In this document: piece by piece, positions 5,975 through 14,820 of the stretch
Layout: each line of letters begins with the position of its first letter
Numbering within the stretch: the first letter of the stretch is position 1
Origin: Myxococcales bacterium
Lineage (GTDB): Bacteria; Myxococcota; Polyangia; Polyangiales; Polyangiaceae
DNA: 36,787 nucleotides
NCBI GenBank assembly: GCA_003151595.1
Contig: PLXW01000019.1
Span: forward strand, 1 to 36,787
Direction of reading: 5' to 3'
Notes under the pieces: model-generated
The model's input: only the letters and a program-made list of their open reading frames with translations
What the model was told of the DNA's origin: nothing
Database searches by the model: none
Position numbers and translations under genes: made by a program

Positions 5975-8443
5975 ATGGCCGAAGCGACCGCAGCACCGCG
6001 CTCCGCGCCCGATTCAGGATCGCGCTGCCCGGGGTGCGCGAAGGCGATCGATCCGCTGCGGGCGGGGCACGTCGCGATCTACGACGGCGTGTTCCTCTAT
6101 TACTGCGACGCAGGCTGCAAGGCGCTCCACCTCCGCACCATCGCGAGTCACCTCGGAGACGACGTGCCGACGATGGACCCGCCGGCCGTGGCCTCGCATG
6201 TGCTCGCGCTCGCGACCCGCGAAGCGACGAAGACGAACGGCACGAGCCACGCGCACGACGCTGGCGGAGAGGTCTCGTCTCACGCGGCGCCGGGCGCGCC
6301 GATGGAAGCGAGCGCGTCGAGCGCGCCGCCGTTCTCGCTGGAGTCGGTCTCGCACGAGCGCGCGCGCGCGTCGGAGACTGACGGCGCGGCCGTGTCGCCG
6401 GAGGCGATCGCGCGGGGCGAGGACGTCATGGAAGAACCGGCGCCGTTGATGGGGCCGCCCAGCACGATGCGGTCGCCGGAAGCGAAGCGCGAAGAGCCGC
6501 GCGAGAAGATCGAGCCGCGGGCGGCGTCGTCTCCGATTCCGCCGCGCGCGACGAGCACGACGCCGCGCGCGGCGCAGACGCGTACCGCCGTGGCGATCGC
6601 CGGAGTGATCGCGGGGGTGCTCGTGCCGCTCCTCGCGATCGCCGACGTGGCGCTCGGGGCGCGGCTCGCGCTCGGTGCGCTCGCGGCGATGGCCCTGGTC
6701 GTGCGCGCGGCGATGGCGAAGAGCGATGCGGCCGACGTGCACCCGCTGATCTCGGCCGTGCCCGTGGTCGGCGCGATCACCGCCGCGGTGGTGTGCGACG
6801 CCTCGGGCGATCCACGCGCGGCGTCGATCGCGGTGCTCGCGGGGCTGTCGGCGTCGATCGGCATCGGCGTCGAAGAGGCGATCGAGCGCGCGTGGCGCGA
6901 GGTCGATGCGGCGCGAGCGCGGGTGACGCGGGCGCTCGCGGTGACCTCCCGGGTCGTGCGAGGTGCCGGCGTCGTCGATGCGAGCGACGTGAAGGCGGGC
7001 GAAGAGGTGATGGTCGAGGAGGGGGACATCGTCGGCGTCGACGGCGTCGTCTCTGCGGGCGAGGCCTTGGTCGTGCCGTGGGACGGCGCGCCGATCGAGG
7101 TGACGAAGGGGGAAGGGGACGCGATCGTCGCCGGGGCGCGCGTGGTGTCAGGGCGCGCGCGCATCGTGACGGCGTGGGCCGGCGCGGATCGCGCGTGGGC
7201 TCGAGCGACGTCTTCGCGCGCGGTGCGCCCCGATGTCTCGGCGCCGACCGTGCGCCTCGCGCGTGGGATCGCGCTGCGCGGCATTCCCGCCGCGGCGATC
7301 GTGGCGGGAGCGGCCGCGTGTGCGAGCGGCGTGGCGTCGGGATGGATCGGTGCGATCGCCGCCGCGTGCGCGGTTGCCGTCGCGCTCGGAGGGCGCGGCG
7401 TCGTCGCGGCCGTGGCATTGATTCACGCGCGGGCGCAGATGAAGACGCTCGCGCACGGCGTGGTCTATCGCGACGCGCGCGCGTTCGACGTCGCTGGGCG
7501 CGCTGCCATCGCCGTCGTGTGCTCGCGCGGGACGGTGCTCACCGGCGTGCCCGAGATCGTCGCGGTCGAGGCCGTCGAGCCCGGCGGGGGTACCTCGCGG
7601 GACGCGAGCGACTCGCACATCCTGGCGCTCGCGGCCGGCGCCGAGACCGCCTCGACCCACCCCTTCGCCAACGCGATCCTCCGCGCGGCGCGGACGCGCG
7701 GCGTGCGCCTCGAGAGCGTGCGGAGCGCCACGGTGCACGCGGGCCTCGGCGTGACCGCGCTGGCATCGAACGGCGATCGGCTGATCGTGGGGTCGCGCGC
7801 GCTGCTCCTTCAAGAGAAGGTGAGCGTCGCCGTCGTCGAAGCGCGCGCCTCGGAGCTCGAGGCGCAGGGGCGAAGCGTGCTGCTCGTCGCGCTGGCCGGC
7901 AAGCTCGTGGGGCTCGTCGCGCTTCAAGACGGTCTGCGCGCCGGCGCTCGCGCCGCGGTGCAACGGTTGCTCGACGCGCGCATCGAGCCGGTGCTCCTGT
8001 CCGGCGAATCGCGCGAGACGTGCGAGACGATCGCCCGCGCGCTCGACATCGATCACGTGCGCCCCGAGGTGCTCCCCGCGGATCGCGGCGCCGAGGTGCG
8101 CGCGCTGGCCGAAGGGGGGCAGCTCGTCGCCGCCGTGGGTCACCCGTCGAGCGACGACGGGGCGCTGGGAGCCGCGGACGTCGCCATCGCCATGGGCGCG
8201 GCGGGACGAGCGGCGGGCGAGTGGGGCGTGTCGCTCGCTTCGGACGATGTGCGTGACGCTGCGCTCGCTCTAGGGATCGCGCACTCGGCGCGCGATCGTT
8301 CGCGCGCGGCGCTGGCCATCGGGCTCGCGCCGGGCGTCGTCGCCATGCTGGCGGTGGTGTTCGCCGTGGGTCCGCTCGTCTGCGGACCGCTGGCGATGGC
8401 GGCGAGCGTCGCTGTCGTCATGACGCTCGCCCGACGCGACTGA
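5975..8443 (+). CDS. Catalytically degenerate P1B-type (heavy-metal) ATPase homologue with N-terminal zinc finger
   Basis: 822 residues. An N-terminal Cys cluster (CPGC 18-21, CDAGC 44-48 after VFLYY) looks like a TRASH/YHS-type metal-binding finger. A long Pro/Ser/Glu linker (to about 205) precedes about eight membrane segments arranged 4+2+2 around actuator and P/N domains, the P1B layout. The fold is clear: HP motif STHPFANAIL (His562), KLVGLVALQDGLRAGA, and LGAADVAIAMGAAG at the end of the P domain. The active site is not: DKTGTLT is CSRGTVLT (516-523; the phosphorylated Asp aligns with Ser517), TGE of the actuator domain is WDGAP (369-373), CPC is CAV (465-467), TGD is SGES (676-679), the P-domain Lys is Arg (PADRG), and GDGIND is GHPSSD (722-727). 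The frame is intact, so this looks like a maintained pseudoenzyme, not a decayed gene. ATG is 11 nt after argD with GAGGG upstream. Confidence 0.85.
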   Translation: MAEATAAPRSAPDSGSRCPGCAKAIDPLRAGHVAIYDGVFLYYCDAGCKALHLRTIASHLGDDVPTMDPPAVASHVLALATREATKTNGTSHAHDAGGEVSSHAAPGAPMEASASSAPPFSLESVSHERARASETDGAAVSPEAIARGEDVMEEPAPLMGPPSTMRSPEAKREEPREKIEPRAASSPIPPRATSTTPRAAQTRTAVAIAGVIAGVLVPLLAIADVALGARLALGALAAMALVVRAAMAKSDAADVHPLISAVPVVGAITAAVVCDASGDPRAASIAVLAGLSASIGIGVEEAIERAWREVDAARARVTRALAVTSRVVRGAGVVDASDVKAGEEVMVEEGDIVGVDGVVSAGEALVVPWDGAPIEVTKGEGDAIVAGARVVSGRARIVTAWAGADRAWARATSSRAVRPDVSAPTVRLARGIALRGIPAAAIVAGAAACASGVASGWIGAIAAACAVAVALGGRGVVAAVALIHARAQMKTLAHGVVYRDARAFDVAGRAAIAVVCSRGTVLTGVPEIVAVEAVEPGGGTSRDASDSHILALAAGAETASTHPFANAILRAARTRGVRLESVRSATVHAGLGVTALASNGDRLIVGSRALLLQEKVSVAVVEARASELEAQGRSVLLVALAGKLVGLVALQDGLRAGARAAVQRLLDARIEPVLLSGESRETCETIARALDIDHVRPEVLPADRGAEVRALAEGGQLVAAVGHPSSDDGALGAADVAIAMGAAGRAAGEWGVSLASDDVRDAALALGIAHSARDRSRAALAIGLAPGVVAMLAVVFAVGPLVCGPLAMAASVAVVMTLARRD

Positions 8444-8670
8444 TCGCGGCTTCCGCCCCATCGCACTTCCCCCGCCAGGGCAAGGTGCAAACGGGCGATG
8501 TGAGCGAACGTACGCGATGAGCGAGCGGGCGCGCGCGGAAGCATTGTCGCGAAGTCTCCAGGGCACCTATCCTTATGACTGACCGAGTCCGTCGTCTGCA
8601 GTCCTTTCGATCGGCGTGATCGATCGAGGGCGTCGGACTCCGTCTGCCATCAAGGAGGGGCACTTCGCAC

Positions 8671-11427
8671 TTGGCGGAACCGTTGAACTCGCCGCAACCC
8701 AATGCGAGCGATCCCGATGCACGCGCTGCTGCGCGGGTGGGGGCGACCATCCGAGGCAAGTGGCACCTGGACGCCCTTCTTGGCGTCGGCGGGATGGCCG
8801 CGGTGTATGCGGCGGCGCATCGAAACGGTCAGCGCGCGGCGCTGAAGATCCTCCATCCCGACTTCGCGCGCGATCGCGTGGTGTGCGATCGCTTCCTTCG
8901 CGAGGCGTACGTCTCGAACAAGGTCGGTCATCCCGCGTGCGTGCGCGTCCTCGACGACGACATGACCGAAGAGGAAGAGCCGTTCCTCGTCATGGATCTG
9001 CTCGAAGGGGAGACGGTGCGCGAAGCGTGGAAGCGCGCCGGGCGCGTGATGCCGCTCGCGCAGGTGCTTCACATCGCCGACACGGTGCTCGACTGCCTCG
9101 CGGCGTGCCACGCCATCGGCGTCATCCATCGCGATTTGAAGCCCGCGAACATCTTTCTCACGAGCTCCGGCGAGGTGAAGGTCCTCGACTTCGGAGTCGC
9201 GCAGATGCGAAGCGCGACCGCCGAACGAACCGCGGCCGGGACGGCGCTCGGAACGCCGGCGTACATGTCGCCGGAGCAAGCGATGGGGCTCGTCGATCAG
9301 CTCGACGGGCGCGCGGACGTCTTCTCCGTCGGCGCGATGATCCACGCGCTCGTCACCGGGCAGCGCATCAACAGCGGGCGCACCGAGCAAGAGGCGCTGG
9401 TGATGGCGGCCACGATGCCGGTGCCGTCGGTGGCGCGGATCGCTCCGCACTTGCCGCTGCCGATGATCGCGCTCATCGACAAGGCGCTGGCGTGGGATCG
9501 CCGCAATCGGTTCGCCGACGCGCGCGAGATGCAAGCCGTGGTGCGCGAGACGCTGGCCACGATCGAAGGGACGCCGCGCGCTGTCGAGACCGCGCAGCCC
9601 GCTGACGAGCCGCAAAAGACGCGCACCGAGGCCATCACGGCCGCTCCGCCCGCGAAGCGCGCGACCGTCGTGCCCGCCGCGCAGGTGAACGTACCCGCCG
9701 CCGCGGCAGCGCCTGCGATCGCCGAAGAGGATCCGCGCGTCGAGTCGGCGCGGGAGCTTTTCCGCCACGTCGATCACGTCTTCCCGAGCGTGCGGCAGTT
9801 CGGATGGGAGCACCCCGCGACCGAGCGCGTTCTTCGCACCGCGTTCGACGCCTTCGCCGAGGTGCTGGGCGCGAACGCGTCGGTCCCGCTGACGATTCGC
9901 CCGTACCTGTTGCAGGCGTACGGCCACACCGTCTGGGAGCCGTCGGCGCCGTTCGACTCCGTGCCGTACAACCTGTTCGCGTGCGGGCTTCGCACGTTGA
10001 AGATCGAGCGCGGCATCTCGATGGACGAGCTGCGCGCGCTGCTCTCGCTGTTCCTCCTCGACCCCGCGCGCGACCTTCCGCCCGAGGACGACCTCGTCAC
10101 CGCCTTCTGGGAGCGCGGGCTCGCGCACGTGAGCTACGAGGTCGTCGACGTCCTCGCCGAAGGAGACGCCGCCGAACGCGAGACGTTCTACGGGCAGGCC
10201 GACGAGGTGGAAGTGATTGCGGCCGAGGCGGCTCGCAAGGCGAGCTCGCTGGAAGCGAAGGCGATGGCGGTGTCGACCGATCGCGGCGCGCTCGCCGGCG
10301 GGCGCGAGCGTTCACCGATGGGGCTCGATGACGTCGTGCGCGCAGTGTTCGCGTCGCAGCTCGATCTCTCGCGCGACAAGTGGAGCGAGCGTTATGTCGA
10401 CGCGCTCGTCGAGGGGTACCTCGACGCGGCGACGCATCGCGACGCGCCGCTGGTGCTCGCGTCGCTACGTCGATCGGCGGCCGACCTCGTGGTCGCCGGG
10501 AGGCTGACGGTCGCCGTGCACATGCACGACGCGCTGGTCGCGCGCCTCTCGCATCGGGTGAAAGGCGAGGACTTCGCGCGGCTGAGCGCGGCGCTCACCA
10601 ACGCGCTGTTCGGCGCGGAGACGCTGGAGCTCACCTTGAAGCGCCTGGCGTCGACGCCCGACGAAGTGGCGCTCTTCGAGCCGATCTTGCGCGCGCTATG
10701 GGCGGCCGAGCTCCCGACGGCGCTGGTGGCGCTGGCGACGACTCCGGCGGGCGCGCTGCGCGATGCGCTGGCGCAGTTCGTCGAGCGCGTCCTCCCGGGT
10801 CACGAGGCCGACGTCGCGCAGTCGCTCGCGGGGATGGATCCGAACCTGGCGTGTGGACTCGTGGCGCTGCTCGGTCGCGCGGGGACGCCCGAGGCGAAGC
10901 GCGCGCTGGCGCAGCTCGCGGCGAGCGACGACGTGACGTTGCGCATCGAAGCGAAGGTGTTGCTGGCGTCGTCGGCCGATCAGATTCAGGGCGAGCTGAT
11001 GCAGCTCCTCGAGAGCAACTCGGCGCTGGCGCGGATGGCGGCGCAGCGCGCGGTCACGCGGCACTCGTTGAAGCAGGCGTGGCCGGCGATCGGACGACAG
11101 GTGCGCGCGCCGAACTTCCACGAGCTGGGCGCCGACGAACGGCGCGAGCTGCTCAACACGCTCGTCGCGCTGTCGCCCGAGCGCGGCGAGCCGATGGCGC
11201 TCGATCTCCTCAAGAAAGGGGGCGTGTTCACCTCCGAGGATCGCGAGACCTCGCGCGCGCTCGCGGCCGAAGCGCTCGGCGCCAGCTCGCAGTCGTCGGC
11301 GACGGCGGCGGCGCTGCGTGAAGTGGCGCAGACGCGGTGGGGGACGAGCGACGAGACGCGCGCGGCGGCGGCGACGGCGGCGAAGAACATCGCGGCGCGC
11401 ATCGGCGAGGCGGGTGCCGCGTCATGA
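8671..11427 (+). CDS. Ser/Thr protein kinase with C-terminal HEAT-like repeats
   Basis: 918 residues. The Hanks-type kinase domain (about 30-295) has every catalytic element: LLGVGGMAAVY glycine loop (about 37-47), ALKIL lysine, helix-C Glu in RFLREAY, VIHRDLKPANIFL (Asp155), VLDFGVAQ (Asp173), and GTPAYMSPEQ. An Ala/Pro linker (about 300-355) leads to a mainly helical middle region and an Ala/Leu-rich tail of about 300 residues with HEAT-like helical pairs. No membrane segment is seen, so it is probably cytoplasmic. The start is TTG, chosen because AAGGAGG lies about 12 nt upstream (8652-8658) and it gives a natural N-terminus to the kinase. The stop overlaps the ATG of the next gene (ATGA), implying coupled translation and a shared pathway. 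The 227-bp gap before it (8444-8670) shows no gene. Confidence 0.85.
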   Translation: MAEPLNSPQPNASDPDARAAARVGATIRGKWHLDALLGVGGMAAVYAAAHRNGQRAALKILHPDFARDRVVCDRFLREAYVSNKVGHPACVRVLDDDMTEEEEPFLVMDLLEGETVREAWKRAGRVMPLAQVLHIADTVLDCLAACHAIGVIHRDLKPANIFLTSSGEVKVLDFGVAQMRSATAERTAAGTALGTPAYMSPEQAMGLVDQLDGRADVFSVGAMIHALVTGQRINSGRTEQEALVMAATMPVPSVARIAPHLPLPMIALIDKALAWDRRNRFADAREMQAVVRETLATIEGTPRAVETAQPADEPQKTRTEAITAAPPAKRATVVPAAQVNVPAAAAAPAIAEEDPRVESARELFRHVDHVFPSVRQFGWEHPATERVLRTAFDAFAEVLGANASVPLTIRPYLLQAYGHTVWEPSAPFDSVPYNLFACGLRTLKIERGISMDELRALLSLFLLDPARDLPPEDDLVTAFWERGLAHVSYEVVDVLAEGDAAERETFYGQADEVEVIAAEAARKASSLEAKAMAVSTDRGALAGGRERSPMGLDDVVRAVFASQLDLSRDKWSERYVDALVEGYLDAATHRDAPLVLASLRRSAADLVVAGRLTVAVHMHDALVARLSHRVKGEDFARLSAALTNALFGAETLELTLKRLASTPDEVALFEPILRALWAAELPTALVALATTPAGALRDALAQFVERVLPGHEADVAQSLAGMDPNLACGLVALLGRAGTPEAKRALAQLAASDDVTLRIEAKVLLASSADQIQGELMQLLESNSALARMAAQRAVTRHSLKQAWPAIGRQVRAPNFHELGADERRELLNTLVALSPERGEPMALDLLKKGGVFTSEDRETSRALAAEALGASSQSSATAAALREVAQTRWGTSDETRAAAATAAKNIAARIGEAGAAS

Positions 11428-14400
11428 CGATGCGCCTCGACATCGTGACCAACGACGCCGGCGAGCTGGTTCGCCGCGAGCACGCGCGCGAGCTCGGCGC
11501 CGGGGTGGTCGTCGCCGTTTATCGACTGGCGAAGCTCGTGCAGCTGCACGACCTCGGCAATCAGGCGTTCGTGCGGCAGCTCGAGCAGACGCACCAGATC
11601 ATCGGCGAGTACTGCCTGCGGGCGGGCGCCAACGTGACCGTGCTCTTCGCGCACAAGGCGGTGTTCATCGCCGGGCAGCTGCTGAAGGGGTCGCGCGGGA
11701 CGTACGAAGCCGCCACCGAGCTCGCGGAGATCATGGAGTGGTGCGGCGGGTCGGAGCTGTCGATCTCGCGCGACGTCACGCAGAGCGAGCTGCTTCAGTT
11801 CGCCGAGGCGATCAGCGCAGCCTTGCGCGGCGAGAAGGGGCGCGCGTTTCGATCGCCGACGCCAAAGATCAAGCTCCGCGCCGTGGGCGACGCGGCGCGC
11901 TCGCGCGGCATCGACGTCGAGAAGCTGGCGCTCGAGCAGCGCGTGGTGCGGGCGTACGCGACCGCGGTCGTCGTCCTGCGTCGGTTCTTCGACGACCTCG
12001 CGGCGAGCAAGTACGTGCTCCCGCGCCGCATCAAGCGCGTCGCGCAGAACCTGGTCGATCTCTCCGCCGGCAACACGCCCGCGTTCCTCGGGGTCACCGA
12101 AGCGCGAAACGCGAACCACGACGCCGCCGGTCGCGCCGTGAACACGGCCATTCTCGCGGTGGCCATGGCGCGCGAGATCTCGGCCGATCGCGCGACGCTC
12201 GTGCAGATCGCGATGGCGGCGATGATGCACGACGTGGGGAGGCCGCGCGCGATGGCGCTCGCCACGGCGGGGGGCCCGCGGATCTCGCAGCTCACGGCGC
12301 GCCTGTCGGAGGACGCGGAAGACAAGCTGCCGCAGGGGACGGCGGCGGTGCTCACGGCGCTCGGGCGCGTGAACGAGCCGTCGATCACGCGCACGGTGAT
12401 CGCGTTCGAGGCGCTGTGGCTTCGTCGCACCTCGAGCCTCGGGCCGCTCTACCGCGGCGCGCGCCACGCGACGCTCCACGCGCGCATCCTCGTCATCGCC
12501 CGCCGCTACAACGATCTCCTCACGCCCGAGCCGGGTCTCACGCCGCCCACGTCCGACGCGACCATCGCGCAGATCGACAGCGAGCTCGCCGAGCCCGCCG
12601 ATCGCACCGTGCTCCGCATGCTGGTCGCCGCGCTCCGACTGTTCCCGGTGGGGACGGTGGTGCAGCTCTCGAGCGGCGAGATCGGTGAGGTGATCGCCGG
12701 AGGGCAGGTTCCGGGACGACCGCGCGTCCGCGTGGCGATGGACGCGCGCGGTGGTGTCCTGGCGGCGCCCGAGGAGATCGATCTCGCGCGCGCCGGCGAG
12801 TCGCGCATCATCGCGCGCGTGATGAGCACCGACGGGTGGAAGAAGGGGCTCGATCCGTCGCGCACGGCTCGGACGACGCAGGAGCCGAGCTCGCCGTCGC
12901 GATCGGCCGTCGTCCCCACCGAGCCGCGCGTCCCGGTGGCGCAAGTGTCGGCGCCGCCGAACCTACCGCCGATGCGAGCGCGTGAGCCTTCGCGCCCCGA
13001 GCAGTCGGGCGCGTCGGGCGCGCCGATCCCGATCGCTTCGAAGCCTGCGCCGGCCGCGTCGAAGCCGGCGCCCGCGGCGTCGAAGTCCGCGCCGGTTGCG
13101 AAGAGCGCGCCGATCGCCCCGCCCGCGATCACCGAGATCGCCACGAGCAACCGCGTGGATCTCCCCTCCGACGACGACTCCGTTCAGTCAGGGACGACGC
13201 CGTCGCAGGTCGCCGAAGCGATGGGGCGCATGATCGAAGAGGCGCTTCGCGGCGCACCGGCGAAGAAAGCGCGCGCGTCGGCGACGTCGGCGCCGCCGAA
13301 GGAGAAGCCCACCACCGAGGCGCCGAAGGCCGAAGGGGCGCAGACGCTCGCCGAGATGAAGGCGGCCAAGCCGATCGCTGCGGCTCCGGAGTCCGGAGGG
13401 GCCGACGTCCCCACCGCCCGCGGAACGCTCGGCGCGACGCCGCTCGCGCACGTGCTCGTGTACATGCTCGATCACGCGCTCACCGGCAGCATCGTGTTCC
13501 GCGAGCCGGACGACCTCTCGCACATCCTTCACTTCCAGCTCGGCGCGGTTTCCAAGGCACAGATCGCGCGCCCCAGCTCGCGCATCGGGGACGAGCTCGT
13601 CGCCGGGGGGCTCGTGTCGCGCGCCACGATCAACGAAGCGGTCGACGGCGCGCGAAGGCTCGGCGTGCTGCTGGGCGAGTACCTGGTGGGCCACGATCTC
13701 GTGGCGCGCGCGGCGTTGTCGAAGGCGCTCGAGGCGCAGATCGCCGCGCGCGTGGCGGCCATCGTGAACCTTCAACCGGAGACGACGTACTCGTTCTACC
13801 GCGACGTCGATCTCCTCTCCGCGCAGGAGAGCGAAGGGGTGGTGAGCGATCCGCTCAATGTGATCCTGGCGACGGTTCGCGCGTGGCACGACCGCGCGCG
13901 GATCCGGGCCACCCTGGCGCGGATCGCCAAGCATCCGCTCGTGTTCCACACGCAGTCCGATCCCTCGAACCTCGAGCTCACGACCGACGAGCGACGGGTC
14001 ATCGAGCATGTGCGCGAAGCGAAGCCGGCGACGTCGGTGCTCTTTCAACGGCGCATGGCCGACGAGGAGGTAGTGAGCTCGCTCCTCTACGCGCTGGCCG
14101 TGACGCGGCAGTTCGCGTTCAAGGGGCAGAAGGGGGCGCCGATGGGGGGACGCGGAGCGGCGATCCCGATCTCGATCGCGCCGCCTGCGCCGTCGGAGTC
14201 GATGCCGGTGCACGCGCCCCCCGCGTCGCGCGCGCCGGACTTCCTCGACGACGAGTTCGCCGACGATCCGGGGCGCGAGTCCGCGCTACCGCCCGAGCCG
14301 CCGAGCATGTCGACCGATGCGCTCGGGCGCGCCGCGCAGCGCACGTGGCAACCGCCGCCGACGGTGAGCGAGAGGCCTGCGCCTTTCCAGCGAACCGCGA

Positions 14401-14801
14401 GCGAGGTGACGAACGCGGAGCGCGCGCTGGAGGCGATGACGCACTTCCGTCTCGCCGAGAGCGCGCTTCAACGCAACGATCTCGCGCAGGCCGAGCGCCT
14501 CGCCGCGCGGGCCGTCACCAGCGACCCCGATCAGGTCGACTACGCCGCGCTCCACACGTGGATCCGCGCGACCGTCGCCGGTGACGACGACGCGGCGATC
14601 GAAGGGATCCAGACGCTCACGCGCCTGCTGTTGCAGGAAGCGGACAACGAGCGCGTGCTCCTGCATCGCGGCAAGTTGCTGAAGCGGGTAGGCCGCATGC
14701 GCGAGGCGTTGCGCGATCTCGAGCGCGTCGCGCACTTGAATCCGCGCAACCGTGAAGCGGCCTCCGAGATTCGCTCCATCAAGCAGCGCGTGGCGAAGTA
14801 A
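11424..14801 (+). CDS. HD-GYP-like / DUF4388 / TPR multidomain regulatory protein
   Basis: 1125 residues, ATG overlapping the kinase stop. Order: N-terminal helical module (about 10-140), HD-like helical domain (about 190-370), small beta-rich segment (about 400-450), a disordered Pro/Ala/Lys/Ser linker (about 480-660, with repeats of SKPAPAA), a DUF4388 (PATAN-type) domain (from about 666, RGTLGATPLAHVLVYMLDHA), and TPR-like helices near the C-terminus (about 1000-1110). The HD doublet is present (HDVGRPR, His269-Asp270), but the upstream metal-binding His and the HHExxxGxGYP signature are missing and the late Asp aligns with Arg (ARRYNDLL), so cyclic-di-GMP hydrolysis is unlikely. DUF4388 proteins in delta-type bacteria often sit in signalling and surface-behaviour pathways. 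Coupling to the kinase suggests it is a partner or substrate (inference). Confidence 0.75.
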   Translation: MTMRLDIVTNDAGELVRREHARELGAGVVVAVYRLAKLVQLHDLGNQAFVRQLEQTHQIIGEYCLRAGANVTVLFAHKAVFIAGQLLKGSRGTYEAATELAEIMEWCGGSELSISRDVTQSELLQFAEAISAALRGEKGRAFRSPTPKIKLRAVGDAARSRGIDVEKLALEQRVVRAYATAVVVLRRFFDDLAASKYVLPRRIKRVAQNLVDLSAGNTPAFLGVTEARNANHDAAGRAVNTAILAVAMAREISADRATLVQIAMAAMMHDVGRPRAMALATAGGPRISQLTARLSEDAEDKLPQGTAAVLTALGRVNEPSITRTVIAFEALWLRRTSSLGPLYRGARHATLHARILVIARRYNDLLTPEPGLTPPTSDATIAQIDSELAEPADRTVLRMLVAALRLFPVGTVVQLSSGEIGEVIAGGQVPGRPRVRVAMDARGGVLAAPEEIDLARAGESRIIARVMSTDGWKKGLDPSRTARTTQEPSSPSRSAVVPTEPRVPVAQVSAPPNLPPMRAREPSRPEQSGASGAPIPIASKPAPAASKPAPAASKSAPVAKSAPIAPPAITEIATSNRVDLPSDDDSVQSGTTPSQVAEAMGRMIEEALRGAPAKKARASATSAPPKEKPTTEAPKAEGAQTLAEMKAAKPIAAAPESGGADVPTARGTLGATPLAHVLVYMLDHALTGSIVFREPDDLSHILHFQLGAVSKAQIARPSSRIGDELVAGGLVSRATINEAVDGARRLGVLLGEYLVGHDLVARAALSKALEAQIAARVAAIVNLQPETTYSFYRDVDLLSAQESEGVVSDPLNVILATVRAWHDRARIRATLARIAKHPLVFHTQSDPSNLELTTDERRVIEHVREAKPATSVLFQRRMADEEVVSSLLYALAVTRQFAFKGQKGAPMGGRGAAIPISIAPPAPSESMPVHAPPASRAPDFLDDEFADDPGRESALPPEPPSMSTDALGRAAQRTWQPPPTVSERPAPFQRTASEVTNAERALEAMTHFRLAESALQRNDLAQAERLAARAVTSDPDQVDYAALHTWIRATVAGDDDAAIEGIQTLTRLLLQEADNERVLLHRGKLLKRVGRMREALRDLERVAHLNPRNREAASEIRSIKQRVAK

Positions 14802-14820
14802 CCGCAGCGCGTCCGCGAGC

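Noticed and set aside
8671..8690. TGGCGG-N5-TTGAA resembling a sigma-54 site at the kinase start
   Set aside because: The -12 element lacks GC and the site is inside the coding sequence.
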